DNA from: Cellvibrio sp. | GTDB lineage: Bacteria > Pseudomonadota > Gammaproteobacteria > Pseudomonadales > Cellvibrionaceae | Length of the DNA stretch: 6,400 nt | Direction of reading: 5' to 3' | Assembly (NCBI GenBank): GCA_003524365.1 | Contig: DQHS01000074.1 | Location: 583 to 6,982, forward strand | Part shown: in pieces, positions 5,997 to 6,400 of the stretch | Layout of the letters: every line of letters starts with the position of its first letter | Position numbering within the stretch: position 1 is the first letter of the stretch | Notes under the pieces: generated by a model | Databases searched by the model: none | What the model was told of the DNA's origin: nothing | What the model saw: only the letters and a program-made list of their open reading frames with translations | Translations under genes and position numbers: made by a program

Positions 5997-6400
5997 AGAA
6001 CTTTGGCCTCCTGCCGCAATTTTTCGACCAATTCAGCAACACTGCTTACCTTGATACCCTGCTGACGCACCTTGGGGGCATCTACCGAGAGAGTTTGCAG
6101 ACGAGGTTGCAGATTTAACCCCAAATCCGCCAGTTCCGTTACTACCAGCGGCTTCTGGCGCGCCCGCATAATGTTGGGCATGGTTGGATAACGCGGCTGG
6201 TTAAGGCGCAAGTCAGTGGTAATAACGGCCGGAAGTTTTAATGCAAGGGTCTGCACGCCGCCATCCAATTCCCGTGTTACCCGGATTTCATCCCCGCTGC
6301 ATTCGATTAGGGAGGCAAAAGTTCCCTGCGGATAACCGCAAAGCGCCGCTAACATCTGCCCGGTTTGATTGTGGTCGCCGTCGATGGACTGCTTACCCAG
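5993..6400 (-). CDS. etfB: Electron transfer flavoprotein subunit beta (5' end outside window)
   Basis: The frame enters from the right edge and ends at TGA 5995-5993. The 135 visible residues are the C-terminal half of the beta subunit, which holds AMP and carries the dehydrogenase-recognition loop. LGKQSIDGDHNQTGQM, at the edge, is the AMP-binding region. RELDGGVQTLALKLPAVITT followed by DLRLNQPRYPTMPNIM is the family signature plus the recognition loop. The C-terminus (VRQQGIKVSSVAELVEKLRQ) is also typical. In the loop the position usually occupied by the anchoring Leu (Leu195 of human ETF beta, by motif alignment) is Met here. The missing part should be about 115 residues. It is coupled to etfA by a 4-base overlap. 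Confidence 0.97.
   Translation of the reverse strand: MGKQSIDGDHNQTGQMLAALCGYPQGTFASLIECSGDEIRVTRELDGGVQTLALKLPAVITTDLRLNQPRYPTMPNIMRARQKPLVVTELADLGLNLQPRLQTLSVDAPKVRQQGIKVSSVAELVEKLRQEAKVL
6007..6012 (-). promoter_or_regulatory. Ribosome binding site that fixes the GTG start of etfA
   Basis: AGGAGG on the minus strand, inside the end of etfB, ends 10 bases before the GTG at 5996. It is a full Shine-Dalgarno match and the main reason to prefer the GTG over any internal start. Confidence 0.8.

Noticed and set aside
5103..6054. Several plus-strand frames opposite etfA
   Set aside because: etfA is full length with all family motifs; these are shadow frames without any recognisable feature.

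Overview
The window reads as chromosomal DNA of a gammaproteobacterium. The moderate GC content, the classical etfB-etfA pair with 4-base coupling, a DUF2788 protein and a large secreted-sugar-oxidation lipoprotein together suggest a Cellvibrio-like polysaccharide degrader. That taxonomic guess is an inference; no marker gene here proves it. All five genes lie on the minus strand, so the window is best read from right to left. I see no RNA gene, insertion sequence, prophage, CRISPR array or origin. The longest non-coding stretch is 188 bases.

Right end (6400 to 4970): the C-terminal part of etfB runs in from beyond the window and is coupled to a complete etfA by a GTGA overlap. Together they encode the soluble electron transfer flavoprotein, which takes electrons from acyl-CoA and other dehydrogenases to ETF:quinone oxidoreductase. 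A clear intrinsic terminator closes this unit.

Middle (4966 to 2362): a 65-residue two-helix membrane protein (DUF2788) is followed after 62 bases by a 730-residue membrane protein built like a hybrid histidine kinase. No convincing terminator separates the two, so they may be co-transcribed. In the second protein the phospho-accepting histidine of the DHp domain is Gln, the N-box Asn and both G1-box Gly are replaced, and the first receiver has Phe in place of its Asp. Only the C-terminal receiver keeps a full set of active-site residues. This apparent pseudokinase is the most unusual item in the window. A perfect 12-bp-stem hairpin followed by T-rich sequence ends this block.

Left end (2272 to 1, continuing off the edge): one long reading frame encodes an outer-membrane-type lipoprotein with a ThuA domain, a PQQ-dependent glucose/sorbosone dehydrogenase-type beta-propeller, and the start of what looks like a PKD/Ig-like domain. 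It is probably an envelope enzyme acting on sugars or other polyols, feeding electrons to the respiratory chain.

Nothing in the sequence directly links the three transcription units in function, although two of them (ETF and the putative sugar dehydrogenase) feed electrons into respiration.
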